Source of the DNA: Zeus faber
Lineage: Eukaryota; Chordata; Actinopteri; Zeiformes; Zeidae
Length of the DNA: 64,000 bases
Assembly (NCBI GenBank): GCA_960531495.1
Contig: OY482851.1
Coordinates: 6,273,214-6,337,213 of the forward strand
Direction of reading: 5' to 3'
Shown here: piece by piece, positions 52,525 through 64,000 of the stretch
How positions within the stretch are numbered: position 1 is the first letter of the stretch
Layout: each line of letters starts with the position of its first letter
The notes under the pieces: model-generated
Seen by the model: only the letters and a program-made list of their open reading frames with translations
The model's database searches: none
What the model was told of the DNA's origin: nothing
Translations under genes and position numbers: made by a program

Positions 52525-55500
52525 TCACCATTTCTTGACTTTGCCATCTTCCTTGACTTTCCACAACATTAGTTCCATGCAAGCAGCGGCGTCGTCCGCG
52601 GTGTCGTGGCCGCAAACTAGGAGAGACCACAGAATTAACAGTCAAAACACAACAAAGAAATGAGGGGAATATTAATGTCGTCACTGCATCGACACCTTTT
52701 TAACCCATCCCCTGTTCAAAATATGTTTATTCTGAAAAAAATGCATTTGTTCTGTGATTTTAGTTTAAATTAAATTTCCTTTATAATAATAATAATAATA
52801 ATCTGCACACCTAGATCCATCCACAGTACCATCAAATTCAAAAGTATTCTCAGGGAGCTTCTTCCAGGCAGATCTGTTCACTATTAAATGACAGTGTGCA
52901 TAGATCTAACTGTGCTAGAGCTCTCCCCCAACCCCCCTTTCTTCATTGCACTTTTCTCAGCAAACGCTCCATTCACATGATTAGCGGTTGTACTGGGCGG
53001 CGGCGGCGTCAGCGTCTCTCTTTCCCCGGTCACCCACCGCTTTCTTGGATGATCCTCCGCAGGTAGTCGGCCGTGAGGTTGTTGAGGGTCAGTTTGTGTG
53101 GCGGACCCAGGCGGTGGGGGAACACCACCGAGGTGTCCACCACCGTGCCGTGAAGCAGCTGCAGTAAATGATACAAGGGGCGAGTGACGCTCTGGATGTT
53201 GGTTTCTCTAAACTCAGGAAGAGAAATTGTGCTTGGATACAATTTTTTGACGTGTGTAGTTCAATTTCAGGGCACATTTTATACTTAACATACTCAATAC
53301 TCTTGTATAAATTTTATACCCTTAATTTAAATCAAATATCCTAAGAGTTTTGCATCCAAGTTATACTTTTTTTTTTTTTCTTCATTTGAGGACACCCAAA
53401 ACAAAAAACAATCTAAAACGGCACCAAACGCTTTTAGTTTAAGCAATTAATGACGATGTGATGCTATTAAACAAGTGTTTCTACTTCAATACTCGAGTAC
53501 ATTTTATAGCCAATACTTTTAATGAAATGGCCACTACACCGCGTGAAAGTGAAGTTGTTCTCTGCACCGCGGGGGGTAGTCAAAGTGCCCCTAACGCTAC
53601 ACGCCACTTTTCCCCATTTTATCTTAACTTTTGAACAATATGCTGTGATGACAGATGTGTTTAGATGGCGCCGTGTTTTCAATGGCATCAAAGCCCCCAT
53701 ACTCTCATTGTCGGCGCGCATTTGCGAGCGGATCTCGGGCACCCCCCTGGGCGGAGGGGCCACGCCCGTCTCTCTCTCCCTCCCTCCCTCCCTCAAAACG
53801 AGTCTTCCGCCGCGTTGGCTCACCTTCAGCGCACAGAGGTCGGTTTCCAGGCCGTGTCCGATCACAATGGTGTCGGCGCTGATGAAGCTCAGCAGGGTCT
53901 GCTGGACCTCTCTGATGGAGGGGCTGCTCTTCTTCACATCCTTCTCACTTATCCCTGAAAATCTGTTCAGCCGGAACGGAGTTGAAAAAAAAAAATAAAA
54001 ATAAAAAAAACAGCAATGACAATCAATCTATCTATATATATATTTTTTTATTTCAAAGTTTGCAAACTGCCCTGCGTTGGGCGTTGCCACCTGGTGTTGT
54101 AGTCGATGACCTCGTTTTCCGGCCTGACGAAGGTGTCGTAGACTACCTGCAGGCTGGAGTCCACCACCGTCACCCTGGACAGCTCTAGACCGTGGGTGGT
54201 GTAGCACTAGTCAAACACAAAGAAACGGGTGAAAAAAAATAAAGCGATATTGCGAAGACACAGACAAATTTTATGCATCACTTAGAACGCCAACGCCGTT
54301 CAAAAGAGAGTTTTGTTTTTTTTCCCTCTTTAACTTCAGAAGCACGATGTCACCATTTCACAGTCCAGCGAGCAGACCCCCGGACAGCGCTGATCCGAGT
54401 CCTCCCTGCGCTGCGTGGACACGAAGCCATCCAGGCTGACGGCATCGTGGACATGCAGCTGAGACGGAGGGACACACACACACACACACCTCAAACTTCA
54501 GAGAGGAAAAATATGCAGATTTCGAAAAGGTGTCAACTCTCCCCCCCCCCATGGTACCTTGAAGACCTGGCATCCAGGAGCGCCCATCACTCCTTCACAA
54601 CAGCTGTAGCGGGTTTCCACCCCACCGGGTACTACAGAAGGTCCCAAACACAAACAGCGAGTGTTTTGAGATAGAGATAGAGATAGATAGATAGATAGAT
54701 ATATCGATATAGATAGAGCACTTACATTTTTTTAATCAAATTACAAAAAACAACCTGAAGTGACCCACCTCTGTTTTCCACACCTTTCCCATAGTGGTAC
54801 GTGCACTCCTCTTTGCGAGTGTGCTTCCCTGTGCGGCTCACAGAGTACGTGGCTCCGCACCGGCAGCAGAGCCTCTTCAAGGCTTTCAGCAACAAAACAC
54901 ACAGAATTTATTTTAAATCTAAATAGCGGACAGTAGAAATGTTTATACATGTAATGCCACATGTACTGCATAGCTTTTTAATTTATTTTGTAAATGACAC
55001 AAAAGGTGTGCCCTCGGGAGTAACCGAGTGGAACACCCATTACATCATGCATTTAAAAATACATCTATTGCATTGCCATAGTACTATATTTTATAGTAAA
55101 ATGTGTTAATTATATTTACTGTCGTTGGTGCATTTCTTATTGTCAGAAAACAGAACAGCGCCGCCTGGTTTCTCAGGGTGCAGCAGGGGGTAGTTGTTCT
55201 CAATTAGCTTCTCCTCATGCAAAACATACTCCTTTAAACTGTCGTAGAGCGCGGCGTCACCTGCCAGAGACACAGGACGGGACCCCGGCACAAGTAACGC
55301 AAAGGCACCAAGATTTGACCCTGTGCATGTCCATCAATGATTGCAAAAGGGATTTGTTTAATCCTTTAAAATAATGCTTGTGGAAACACACCCACCCACA
55401 CACACACACCAACTCTTTAGCTCACCATTTACAGCTAGCTTTGCCAGGTGAAGTGGAATATTTCCTTTAGACCTTTTCCTGCCGGTGTCGTTATCACCTG

Positions 55501-58500
55501 CAAAGACAATAATAAATGAAAAAAAAATAATAATAATCAGCTGCATGGAATAAATTTAAAGATAGAAAAAAGATGAAGGTATCTCTACCTCTTCGTTTAG
55601 GCTATAGCACTATGATAAAAACTGAGTCCCACCACCCCCTTGCATCTGACATGCATCATACAAGGTAGAAAAACATTTCATGCACAGAATCACCTTTTGC
55701 CACAACAGCACTTTGGTTTTTCAGCCTCTTCAGCGCATTCACAGCTACGCTCAGGTATTTCAGTTTGTTGGCACTGCGGTTATAAACGGTCCTCTCCTCC
55801 GCCAGCGCCTGCCAAAATTATGCATTAGGAAAAAAAAAAAAACGTAATGCGTTGAATATTTCTGCAAACTCCCATGCAGGAAAACAATCTTATTTAGTAT
55901 CGAATTGTGCCTTCAATGCTACCTGTATAACACTATGCTAACACTACGCATTTATATATAAGAGAAAACTATAAGTGGGATCGATTCTCCAACCAATAAT
56001 GTTTTTTTTGTGGAATTAAACATTTTTATTTTATTTTTTATTTTTTTGTTCCTTATTTTCCTGGCCGCCCGCCGGGAGCATGGACTCACCTTGTCGAAGG
56101 CCTCCTTGACGTTGGGGGACGTTTTGAGGAGCTCCTCCGTGAACATGTTGACGTAGCGCTGTCGGACGTCGTGGGGAACCTTGTCCTTCACCCGCTCGGG
56201 ACGCTGCTTCACCTTGCGTTTGGTCAGAGGCTCCAAGGACGAGACGAGAAGAAGTCAGACGCAGGGGTTCAAGGAGATCCATTTGGTACAAGACGGTATC
56301 TGAGGTTCTACTAAACTCTCAAAAAATGTAAAGACAAACCATTTACCTCTTTCCTCCCTCTCTTTCTTGCCTTGACAAAAATCAAATATGACCAAGGTCC
56401 TCAAAAACACAAGTTACTGATGACTATTGGTGCCCTCCCATACAATATTTAAACTACGGGTGTGTGGTACTGTCCAGAGTGATGATTTTCTAATCAACTA
56501 GTTTCTAGTTGATTAGTTTTAGTAACAAATCATGATTAGTCATTAAATCAACTGGAATATATAATTACTGATAGAAGTAATTTATACCTGACAATGAGGA
56601 TGAAGCTGCAATACAACAGTAGAATAACTTAAGTCACATCTTCAAAGTCCGTCTCAGATCGGACCTGAGGTCATTCGGTCCGAATAATTATTTTTTTGGT
56701 ATTTCCACATCTGAATGTGTACTTATTATTCTGCCCTCACGGGGTGGCAGGGCGTGGTCGATTCCCAACAGAATTCATTGGAACGGGGGAGAGATTTTGA
56801 CTTTGAGCATTGACGTTTACCTTGGCGGGGACATGAACCGCGCCTTGCGGAGCCGAGGCGGCGGCCGCCGAGCCCGCCTGGGCCAGAGTGGAGACGGTGG
56901 AGAACGGGGACACGGATCCCGAGGAGCCAACGGGCGCGGGGCCCGGCGCCCGGTAGCGGTGCGCGGCCATGACGGCGGTCGGCTGGAGCGCCCTGGACAC
57001 CTGGGGGACCGAGCCGGCGTGGAGGGGCGTGAGGACGGAGGAGACCGAGCCGGGGACGGGGGTGACGGGCAGCGGGTAGGAGCCCTCCGGGATGATAAAG
57101 TGCAGGTTGTTGCCCACTCTAATGACGGCGGTGCCAGCGGGGATGCACTTCACGTAGGCTGGAGGGGGACGGGGAACATAGAAAGTAAAAAACGAGTTAA
57201 AAAAAAACAAAAACCACCTCAAACCTGTAGGGAGCCATTTTAGGAAAGGTGGCCACTTAAGACGGTCTCATTATGGAAGGGTTAGGTTACTTGATTTGGA
57301 AATATCCCAAGAGAACATAAGGGGCTTCCCTTGGGCAGCGTGGGATATCCCAGAATAACAAAATGATTCTTTTATCAGGTTGACTTAATGCAGCATAGAA
57401 CTTTTTTTGTTTGCCGCTGCCTTTTACTAAACCAAATATTCATTTCTTGTGTGCATTCTATGTGCTTTTATAATGTGCTTATTTTGCACTTTATCTTAAT
57501 TCATTTTTTTGAAAGCCCTTTGAATTGCCTTGTTGTAATGTGATTTATAAATAAACTTGTCTTACAAACTTTCAACTTTACAAATTTTCAAGTCAAAAAC
57601 ATAGTTGTGGTACTTGGTTTTAGTTACGGTTCTTCAGCTGAACATCATGTGAAGGGCGTCGCCGCACGAGGCCACTTCGCATTAATTCAACTAACCTTTT
57701 GACTAAACAAGGACCTGGTTAGGAACCTTTCCTTTTTTTTGCATCCATAACCCGCATGCACACTATAGGATGCACCCTCGCAAATAAGACGCTTTGTTTA
57801 AAATGTGGGTTCTCGCCAGCTGGTCCGCCTCGACGCACCGTTCTGCAGGGAGCCCAGCTGGCCAGCCTGGTGCAGCGGCTGGAGAGTGAGAGGGGAAACG
57901 GGGGGAGGAGGAGGAGGAGGAGGAGGAGCAGGAGGAGCAGGAGCGGCCCCGTCCTCAGTCTTGCTCGGAGCGACGGACGAGACGAAGGACTGGCCTCCCT
58001 TCACCGAGGCCGTCAGAGCCGCCGCCCGCTGCTGAACCTGCTGGATCCTGGGGGCGGAGGCCGCGGGGTAGGGGCCACGCAGGGGAACCAGGACCTGGGG
58101 CTGAGGTCTGCTCGCCGCCGCTGACTGATGAGACAGGACGGTTAAACGACATTTTTGCGTCCGTCCCCCCACCCCCCCCCCCCCACTGTCGCAAATGCAA
58201 AAAAAAACCTTAAAGTTTACAATAACTATCATTGGCCCACTTGGGGAATCCTGGCAAAGTATTTTGAACGGTCTTCTGATTCAGCGTTAGCGGCCCCATA
58301 AAAGGAACCTGAACCGGACCGCGATTTTGTTGCGTCTCTATTTACGTTTTGGTCTAAAGGAATGTGAACATTAATGCAGGAGGAAAGAGGCGTCACGTCG
58401 ACAGGAGAGAGGCACCTCTGTGTGTTTGGGAACATGAGCCACTCTCTTCTGCGGGGGCAGAGGTTGGGGTTTCACGTGCACCTCGGGCTCCTCCACATCT

Positions 58501-60985
58501 GCATCGTCCTCCTGAAACGAAAGAGAAGGTTTGTTCCGCAGCCGTAAGGAGGGCGTCGCCTGCGTTCAAGCAACACCGCAGCTTACTCACTGGCTCGGCG
58601 GCCGCCCGCTCCACCCGATCCGCCCGCTCCGCCTCCATGAAGATCCGGTAGCATTCCTCCATCGGGTCGCTGTCGGACAAGTCCACGTCGGAATATCGGA
58701 GCTCCTCCCCGGGTTCCTCCTCCGAGCTGGACTTGATGAGGATCACCTCCCGCACCCCGGCTCCCCCGGGGAGCGGCGCGGCGGGGGCAGACGCCGATGG
58801 GACGGGGGCGGACGGAGGCCGGTCCCGGCCGCCGTCTGCGGCGGCGGGGCCGCCTCCCTGCGTCTGGTCCGTGGGTCTCCGGGCACACGGCGCGGGGGAC
58901 CGCAGCTGGTGTTGCGCCGTCTTGTGGGCCGGCTGCTCGGTTCTCTGGGCCTGGTGGGCTGCGAGGGTGAGGCTTTCGCAGGGAAACGACGCCGACGACT
59001 CCTCCTCCTCCTCCTCCTCCTCCTCGCCACGCAGTCTCGCTACGTTCGTGTCGTCCGAGCGGCAGGGCGCGGCAGACTGAGGCGACCCCGCCCTCTCCTC
59101 GACAGGCACGGCCCGGGAGGGATCGGGGGAGGATGCTGAGGGACTCCCGGCCTCGGCGTCCACATCGTCGCTGCCGCTCTCCTCCATCACGCCGTGGGCC
59201 TGAGAGCGAGTGAACCGGCGGTTTTCGCTTTTCAGGTTTTCCAGACACCTCGACAAGCCGTCGAACACGTCATACGGTTCACTGTCGCGCGGCCGGGCCA
59301 CGGGAGCCTCAAGGGGACATCCGGTGTCATCTTCAGCGCCGTCGCTGTGTGGTACAGGGAGTTCCGGGGAGGACCCGCTCTTGGCGTCGTTCGCAGCTCG
59401 GGTCGGCGCAATATCGGCACTGACCCCCTCCGCTTCCGCCGCCGCGTCCTGGCCGACGCAGAGGTCGTGAAGCCGACTTCTCTTTTTGTCCGGCGAGGAC
59501 GGGATGTCGATCACCAGGTCGCCCTCTTCCAAAAGGTCGTCCGGCGGCTCCGGCGAGGACTCTCTGGCCGGCCCCGCGTCGCTCTGCTCGCCGCCCGGCT
59601 TCCTCGCCCTCTTGGCGCCCCCGCTTTTACCGTTCTGCTCCCGGCCCGACGAGCTGTAAGAGCGCAGGTCGGCGGAAAAGTTGGACAACGGGTCGTACTC
59701 CAGGTCAGTCCTCGGTCTGGAGCCGTCCACCACGTACTTGGGTCTCTGGGGACCCGCTTTGACGCCTTTGCCCGCCGTCCCACACCTGGAGACGGGGCGC
59801 TCGGGTGCGGCGCCCAGGCCGTCTACCTGCTCCGTTTGGAAGCGCGACAGCCGGCGCTGCTCCTTTTCCACTTCGTTCTTGATGGTCTCGATCTCCTTGT
59901 TGATCCTCTCCAGCTCCTGGAGGCACTCGGCGCTGGTGTCGCCATTCACCAGGACTCCACTCAGCGGAGTGGGACAGTAGTTTGGGATTCCTGTTGGGCA
60001 ACGAAAAGAAAGGTCCATACAGGGCGTCAGAGAGCTCCGTTGAACACCTTGTAATAACCTGAAGAGAAATTCTCACACAATTTAAGACAAATGGTCTCTC
60101 TAAGTCAAGAAAAGTGTTGCGGGTAGGGACTATATTAGTGCAGGACAGAGGCAACTAGTATAAATGAAGTTATGAACAAGCTGATTCTATGAACTGTTAT
60201 TAGACCAGACATCAAGGCAAGTGATTAGGAACTGGAATTTAAAATCCAACTAGTGCCACATCAGTGCCACATTTCCTACATAAGAGACTAGGAGAAGGGT
60301 TTTCTTGGGTTTCTCACGACAGGCAACTATAGGTTTTTCCATATAAATCTAATTGGGTTCATCCAGAACAGGTAAGTGAACTACGAGACTCGTTAAAAAA
60401 AAAAAGACATATGGATACGATGGTGAAATTAAGAAAGTAAACTATGAATTGAAGACACCTGCCTGGCATAATCACATAAACATGAACATTTCATTTCCCA
60501 GGGTCATTCAGCTTAACACTGGACAAAGGGCGGTAAACACACATTATTAAACACTAGAGCTGCAACTATTAGTCGAATAATCGATTAGTCGCCGACTTTT
60601 TAATTTTTTTATAGTGGATTAATCGTTTTGAGCCATTTAAGAAGAAAACTTCCAAGCTGTCCGATTCCAGCCTCTTAGATGTGAATGCGAGGTCTTCGGG
60701 AAACAGCGACCGACGCCTTTCAGCTTTTTCTGACGTTGCACGGACAAAACAACTAGTCGATTAATCGAGAACACAACCGACGGGCGAAAACAGCCGTTTT
60801 GGGGGTTTTTTTTGTTCCCCCCCCCTCGACACGCGTCCGCGTCCCCACCCACCTGGGAGCTCCGCCGCCGCGGGGGGCTGGAGCGCGTCTCTCTCGTGCT
60901 TGTACAGACAGTGCGGCCGCTCACAAAGTCCGCGTTTCAGGAAAGGGCAGCTTATCTCAGAGAAGAGACCGGACGACGGCAACAT
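52525..60985 (-). CDS. rexo1: REXO1, RNA exonuclease 1 homolog (DEDD-family)
   Basis: Nuclear 3'-5' exonuclease-family protein that binds elongin A (also called elongin-A-binding protein 1). Exons in transcription order: 60985-60853, 59990-58591, 58511-58416, 58124-57839, 57158-56821, 56230-56090, 55808-55694, 55497-55426, 55260-55120, 54882-54769, 54631-54558, 54458-54354, 54206-54091, 53962-53824, 53158-53038, 52616-52525; 3483 nt, 1160 residues (human 1221). The start [15 protein letters not shown] aligns with the human N-terminus and its CCCH-like finger; a further in-frame ATG lies 18 nt upstream. Exon 2 is a 1.4-kb disordered region with a coiled-coil start and a poly-Glu run. The exonuclease has Exo I SLDCEM, Exo [12 protein letters not shown] and Exo [16 protein letters not shown] zinc-binding CCRCG...EECTYHYGK block precedes it. 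All catalytic acids appear present. Confidence 0.95.
54673..54717. repeat. (GATA)n microsatellite, rexo1 intron
   Basis: Short GATA/GAGATA array between rexo1 exons 10 and 11. Confidence 0.85.
57505..57570 (-). repeat. Inverted copy of the 36396-36500 repeat
   Basis: The minus strand reads gacaagtttatttataaatc, acattacaacaaggcaattc and aaagggcttt, matching the repeat near 36.4 kb. Confidence 0.55.
60550..60780. repeat. Teleost 'cgattaatcg' dispersed repeat in rexo1 intron 1
   Basis: It begins gagctgcaactattagtcga followed by ataatcgattagtcg, and ends with actagtcgattaatcgaga. This is familiar text of a dispersed teleost repeat of DNA-transposon type. The family is not asserted. Confidence 0.5.
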
Positions 60986-61271
60986 CTGCGAGGAAAACGA
61001 CAACAGCTAAAACATTTAAAAAGAAAGAAAGAAAGAAAGAAAAAAAAAAACCCCGAGAAGCTGCTTAGACGCGTTCGATCAACGTTGATTAGCAGGTGTG
61101 CGGGTCGTGGTCGTGGTTGGGGGCGTTTTCTCTTCGTATTTATAGACTCCGGCCACGTCGCACACACGCAATCAAAAGTACACGCTGCTTCGTTTAATCC
61201 GTTTTTTTTTATTGATACCTAGTCATTATTGATCATTTAATTATTATTAATTCGTTATAGAACTGACAATA

Positions 61272-61308
<37 letters not shown>

Positions 61309-61905
61309 GTTATTATAATAATTATAATTATAATTATTATTATTAGTAGTAGTGGTAGTAGTAGTAGTAGTAGTAGTAGTAGTATTGTAATTGCTTTTAT
61401 TATTAAAAATTGTATTATTGTTAATAATAATTATAATAATACTAACCCTAATACTAATACTAATAATAATAATAATTATAATAGTATTTATGCATGTAAG
61501 CCGCCAATAAAAACCACAAACCGCCAGTTAAGATAACGATACCCACCGGGTTTTTTTTCCACATTTTGAAAAATATCCTATAAATAATACAAAGGTAAAT
61601 GAGTTTAAATGTACGTTAGCCGCCGATATTAAAACCACAAACCACCAGTTATACCAATAATAATAAAATCATAATCATAATAACAATCGCTGTCTATGAT
61701 GAAATATCAAAAACGAAATAAAAATGACCGAACCGACGTGCTGCAGTAGCCTCGCCGCGCCGCTGGATGGCAGCGCTGCACTAACTGAAATGGAATAAAC
61801 CGGGACCGGAAGTTGTCGCTGTCTGCTGTGGACAAAATCGAAGCGGGCGCCGGCGGCTGCCGTTCCGAAAGCACTGTGTGTTGATAGACGTGTTTTGTGC
61901 TTAAA
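60986..61905. promoter_or_regulatory. rexo1-poli divergent intergenic region
   Basis: The 920-bp gap between divergent starts holds an A-rich GAAA run (61017-61050), ATT/TAA and GTA trinucleotide arrays (61276-61385) and then, next to poli, a GC-rich stretch (61740-61870). ACCGGAAGT at 61805-61813 is an ETS-family core about 95 bp before the poli ATG. No TATA box was recognised. Confidence 0.5.
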
Positions 61906-63605
61906 ATGCAAACTAGTGACGACGATGATGACGACGACATCGCCGAGGATGAAACTGAGTGGCAGAGCAGTTTGACAGAGTTGGAAACCCACCCGGCGGC
62001 GGCTGCTGCTGCTGGTAAACTCATTACGAGGCAGAGAAACTGACCCAAAAGTCAACAAGTCCAAGTTCGAGCCGTGTTGACGTGCGTGGCGCGTTTCGGG
62101 TTGCACTCCAACGTCTGTCTGTCCATGTGTTGTCTCTAATGGTTTTGGCTTTTAATTTCTGTGCTTGTGTCCTTCTATGCTTTGGTACAAATAAACCTGC
62201 CTTGCCACCATTCTGTCTTCCCAAGGGAGTCACATCGACGGGCCACCTCCACAAGAAACCTCCCGAAGAGTTATTCTGCATTTTGACCTGGACTGCTTTT
62301 ATGCCCAGGTGGAGATGATCCGGAACCCTGCTCTGCGGAATGTGCCTTTAGGTGAACTGCCGCGCTTACGTGGCCGTCGGGTGTGACTGTATGTGTGTCA
62401 TGGAGAAGGGGTAGTTTATCTCTGTCATATCCTGCGTGTTGATTCAGAAAGTTGGCGGTCAGCTGGGATTCAGTCGTCCGTTACTGACGGAATCATGGCT
62501 GACAAAATGGCCCGTGTTTCCTGTAGGTATTCAACAAAAATATATCATAGTTACCTGTAACTATGTGGCGAGGGACCAGGGTGTCACCAAGCTGATGTCA
62601 GTTGCCGATGCCAAAGTGAAATGTCCTAATCTGGTGTTGGTTAAAGGAGAGGACCTGACACACTACAGGGAAACGTCTTACAAAGTCACAGGTATCTGAT
62701 TTAAATGTCATCAAATCTTATCTCGTAATATTTTAGCTAAACCCCATTGTCATCCCTGTTGATCTGCCTACTTGTCATTTCAATACCATCCCACTCAAAA
62801 ACTGATGTTTTCCATTATGTTGTATGTTATTCTATTCACTGTTAATGCGATGACTCATAGAAAATGTGAACCAAACTCTCCCTAATCTGTCCCCCAATGA
62901 CTGTTGCATTGCAAAATAATTTTCTGACTCATTGTTGCATATGTACACTCACCTTGTCCTTCCTGTCTTGTCACCCGCACAGAACTACTGATGTCCTACT
63001 GTCCATTAGTGGAGCGACTGGGCTTTGATGAAAATTTCATGGACATCACAGGGATGGTGGAGAGGAGACTCACACAAACGACAGACTCTCACAACGCTTC
63101 ATTTGAAGGACATGTCTACAACCATGCCAGTATGTTCTGGATAAGTAGCTACCGGGGCCCGCATGTGCCTCACTGAAACTAGGAAGTGAACTGTGAAACA
63201 AGCTAAAGGCCAAATGAATAAAAAATTTGCATTTTCATCTCAGTTTTCTGTTAGATGGAAAGGCAGCCTTTAGCAACTCAAGGGACACAACTGGAAAACC
63301 CCTGTATACTGTAACTGGTCACACTTTTAACACAGACCAAACTGTATAGTGTTTCCCGTTCACTATAGGTGGAGCTGACAAAGCCGGGGACCACCCGCGG
63401 TTGGTGTTAGGTTCCCACATCGCAGCCGAGCTGAGAGCGGCCATCAACACTAAACTGGGCCTCACTGGCTGCGCCGGCGTTGCGACCAATAAGCTACTGG
63501 CCAAGCTGGTGTCTGGCACCTTCAAACCCAATCAGCAGACCACGCTTCTGCCTGAGAACATTGGAGACATCATGGGCCGCCTGGGTGGTCTTCGCAGAGT
63601 GCCCG
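61906..63605 (+). CDS. poli: DNA polymerase iota, first five exons (3' end outside window)
   Basis: Y-family translesion DNA polymerase that inserts opposite damaged bases. Exons: 61906-62014, 62226-62351, 62527-62691, 62983-63129, 63369-63605, all in phase, 261 residues so far; the gene continues past the window. The acidic N-terminus (poly-Asp) and poly-Ala resemble the acidic human start. The palm has the metal-binding motif ILHFDLDCFYAQVE and the second acidic pair in ERLGFDENFMDIT. The iota-specific finger segment reads IQQKYIIVTCNY; the Gln of the human active site (Q59) is kept and Leu62 is Ile. The helix-hairpin entry motif LGLTGCAGVATNKLLAKLVS, then PNQQTTLLPE, follows. The start codon is chosen from the ORF context and the nearby ETS-type promoter. 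Confidence 0.95.
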
Positions 63606-63702
63606 GTATGGAAGCTTTGCTTTGGTAGTTGGAATTATTACCGTGACATCGAACTACATAATCTACAGTTGTTACATTAACCACTCTATCCTGCTTCTAT
63701 AG

Positions 63703-63760
63703 CAGTGTTTCTCAAACTGGGGCCCACAACATATTTCCATGAAGAGTAGAGTAAATTACT
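63703..63760 (+). mobile_element. hAT-like terminus in poli intron 5
   Basis: The text cagtgtttctcaaactgggg is a common terminal sequence of teleost hAT elements. The opposite end was not found before the window ends. Confidence 0.4.
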
Positions 63761-64000
63761 CCAAATGGTTTTTAAGATGTTCTGAAATGTCTAAGTGGCT
63801 CAACAATTATTTGAATCTAATCTAATCTCAGGACTGGATTATGCTAGATGTTCTGCGGGTCAACTAAGAAATATCTCATTATTTATTTACAAATCTCATT
63901 ATTTTGGAATGTAATTGTTTTAACTAGCGTCTTTATTAACCCATGTTGAGGTTTGTGTTCTAATTATCCACTTGACTTATTTTTCCTTTTTTTATTTTAA

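Noticed and set aside
58531..60054. Large plus-strand frames opposite rexo1 exon 2
   Set aside because: Antisense shadow of a GC-rich coding exon; the minus-strand frame carries the conserved rexo1 motifs.

Overview
The window is vertebrate nuclear DNA, most likely from a ray-finned (teleost) fish. The genes are intron-rich with GT-AG splice sites. Exons are GC-rich inside AT-rich introns full of long (TG)n, (CA)n and (TAA)n microsatellites. Several dispersed sequences resemble repeats I know from teleost genomes. Five protein-coding loci were identified by reading exon translations against remembered family sequences; no search was run, so names rest on motif and exon-structure recognition.

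Layout. (1) 214-22229, plus: notch1, 5'-truncated by the window edge, 23 exons from EGF repeat 17 to the stop, with a 3'UTR to about 23.72 kb. (2) 23.7-27.2 kb: AT-rich intergenic DNA with a SINE-like repeat, a 51-bp minisatellite carrying CRE-like palindromes, and a tandem duplication of about 200 bp. (3) 27573-33219, plus: ubac1, complete in 10 exons, from a GC-rich promoter. (4) 33.2-42.3 kb: long gene-poor interval holding the ubac1 3' region, twin hairpins, minisatellites in inverted orientation and a candidate solo LTR. (5) 42284-46055, plus: a complete six-exon UGT2-type UDP-glucuronosyltransferase. (6) about 48.0-50.4 kb, minus: a decayed, 5'-truncated non-LTR retrotransposon with reverse transcriptase and restriction-like endonuclease remnants. 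(7) 52525-60985, minus: rexo1, complete in 16 exons. (8) 61906-63605, plus: first five exons of poli, head-to-head with rexo1 and continuing past the window edge.

The genes do not form one pathway. Notch1 is a cell-surface receptor and transcription activator; UBAC1 is the ubiquitin-binding partner in the KPC ubiquitin ligase; the UGT is an ER detoxification enzyme; REXO1 is a DEDD-family 3'-5' exonuclease; Pol iota is a translesion polymerase. NOTCH1 and UBAC1 are also near each other on human 9q34.3, whereas REXO1 and POLI lie on other human chromosomes, so the right half reflects lineage-specific synteny.

I saw no new multi-gene system. The most unusual signals are: long (TG)n tracts acting as 3' splice-site context in notch1 and ubac1; a Met at the expected gamma-secretase S3 P1' position of this Notch1; a pair of related minisatellites in opposite orientation flanking a candidate LTR; a CRE-bearing 51-bp minisatellite; two adjacent hairpins downstream of ubac1; and an orphan CCAAT-box cluster at 52 kb.
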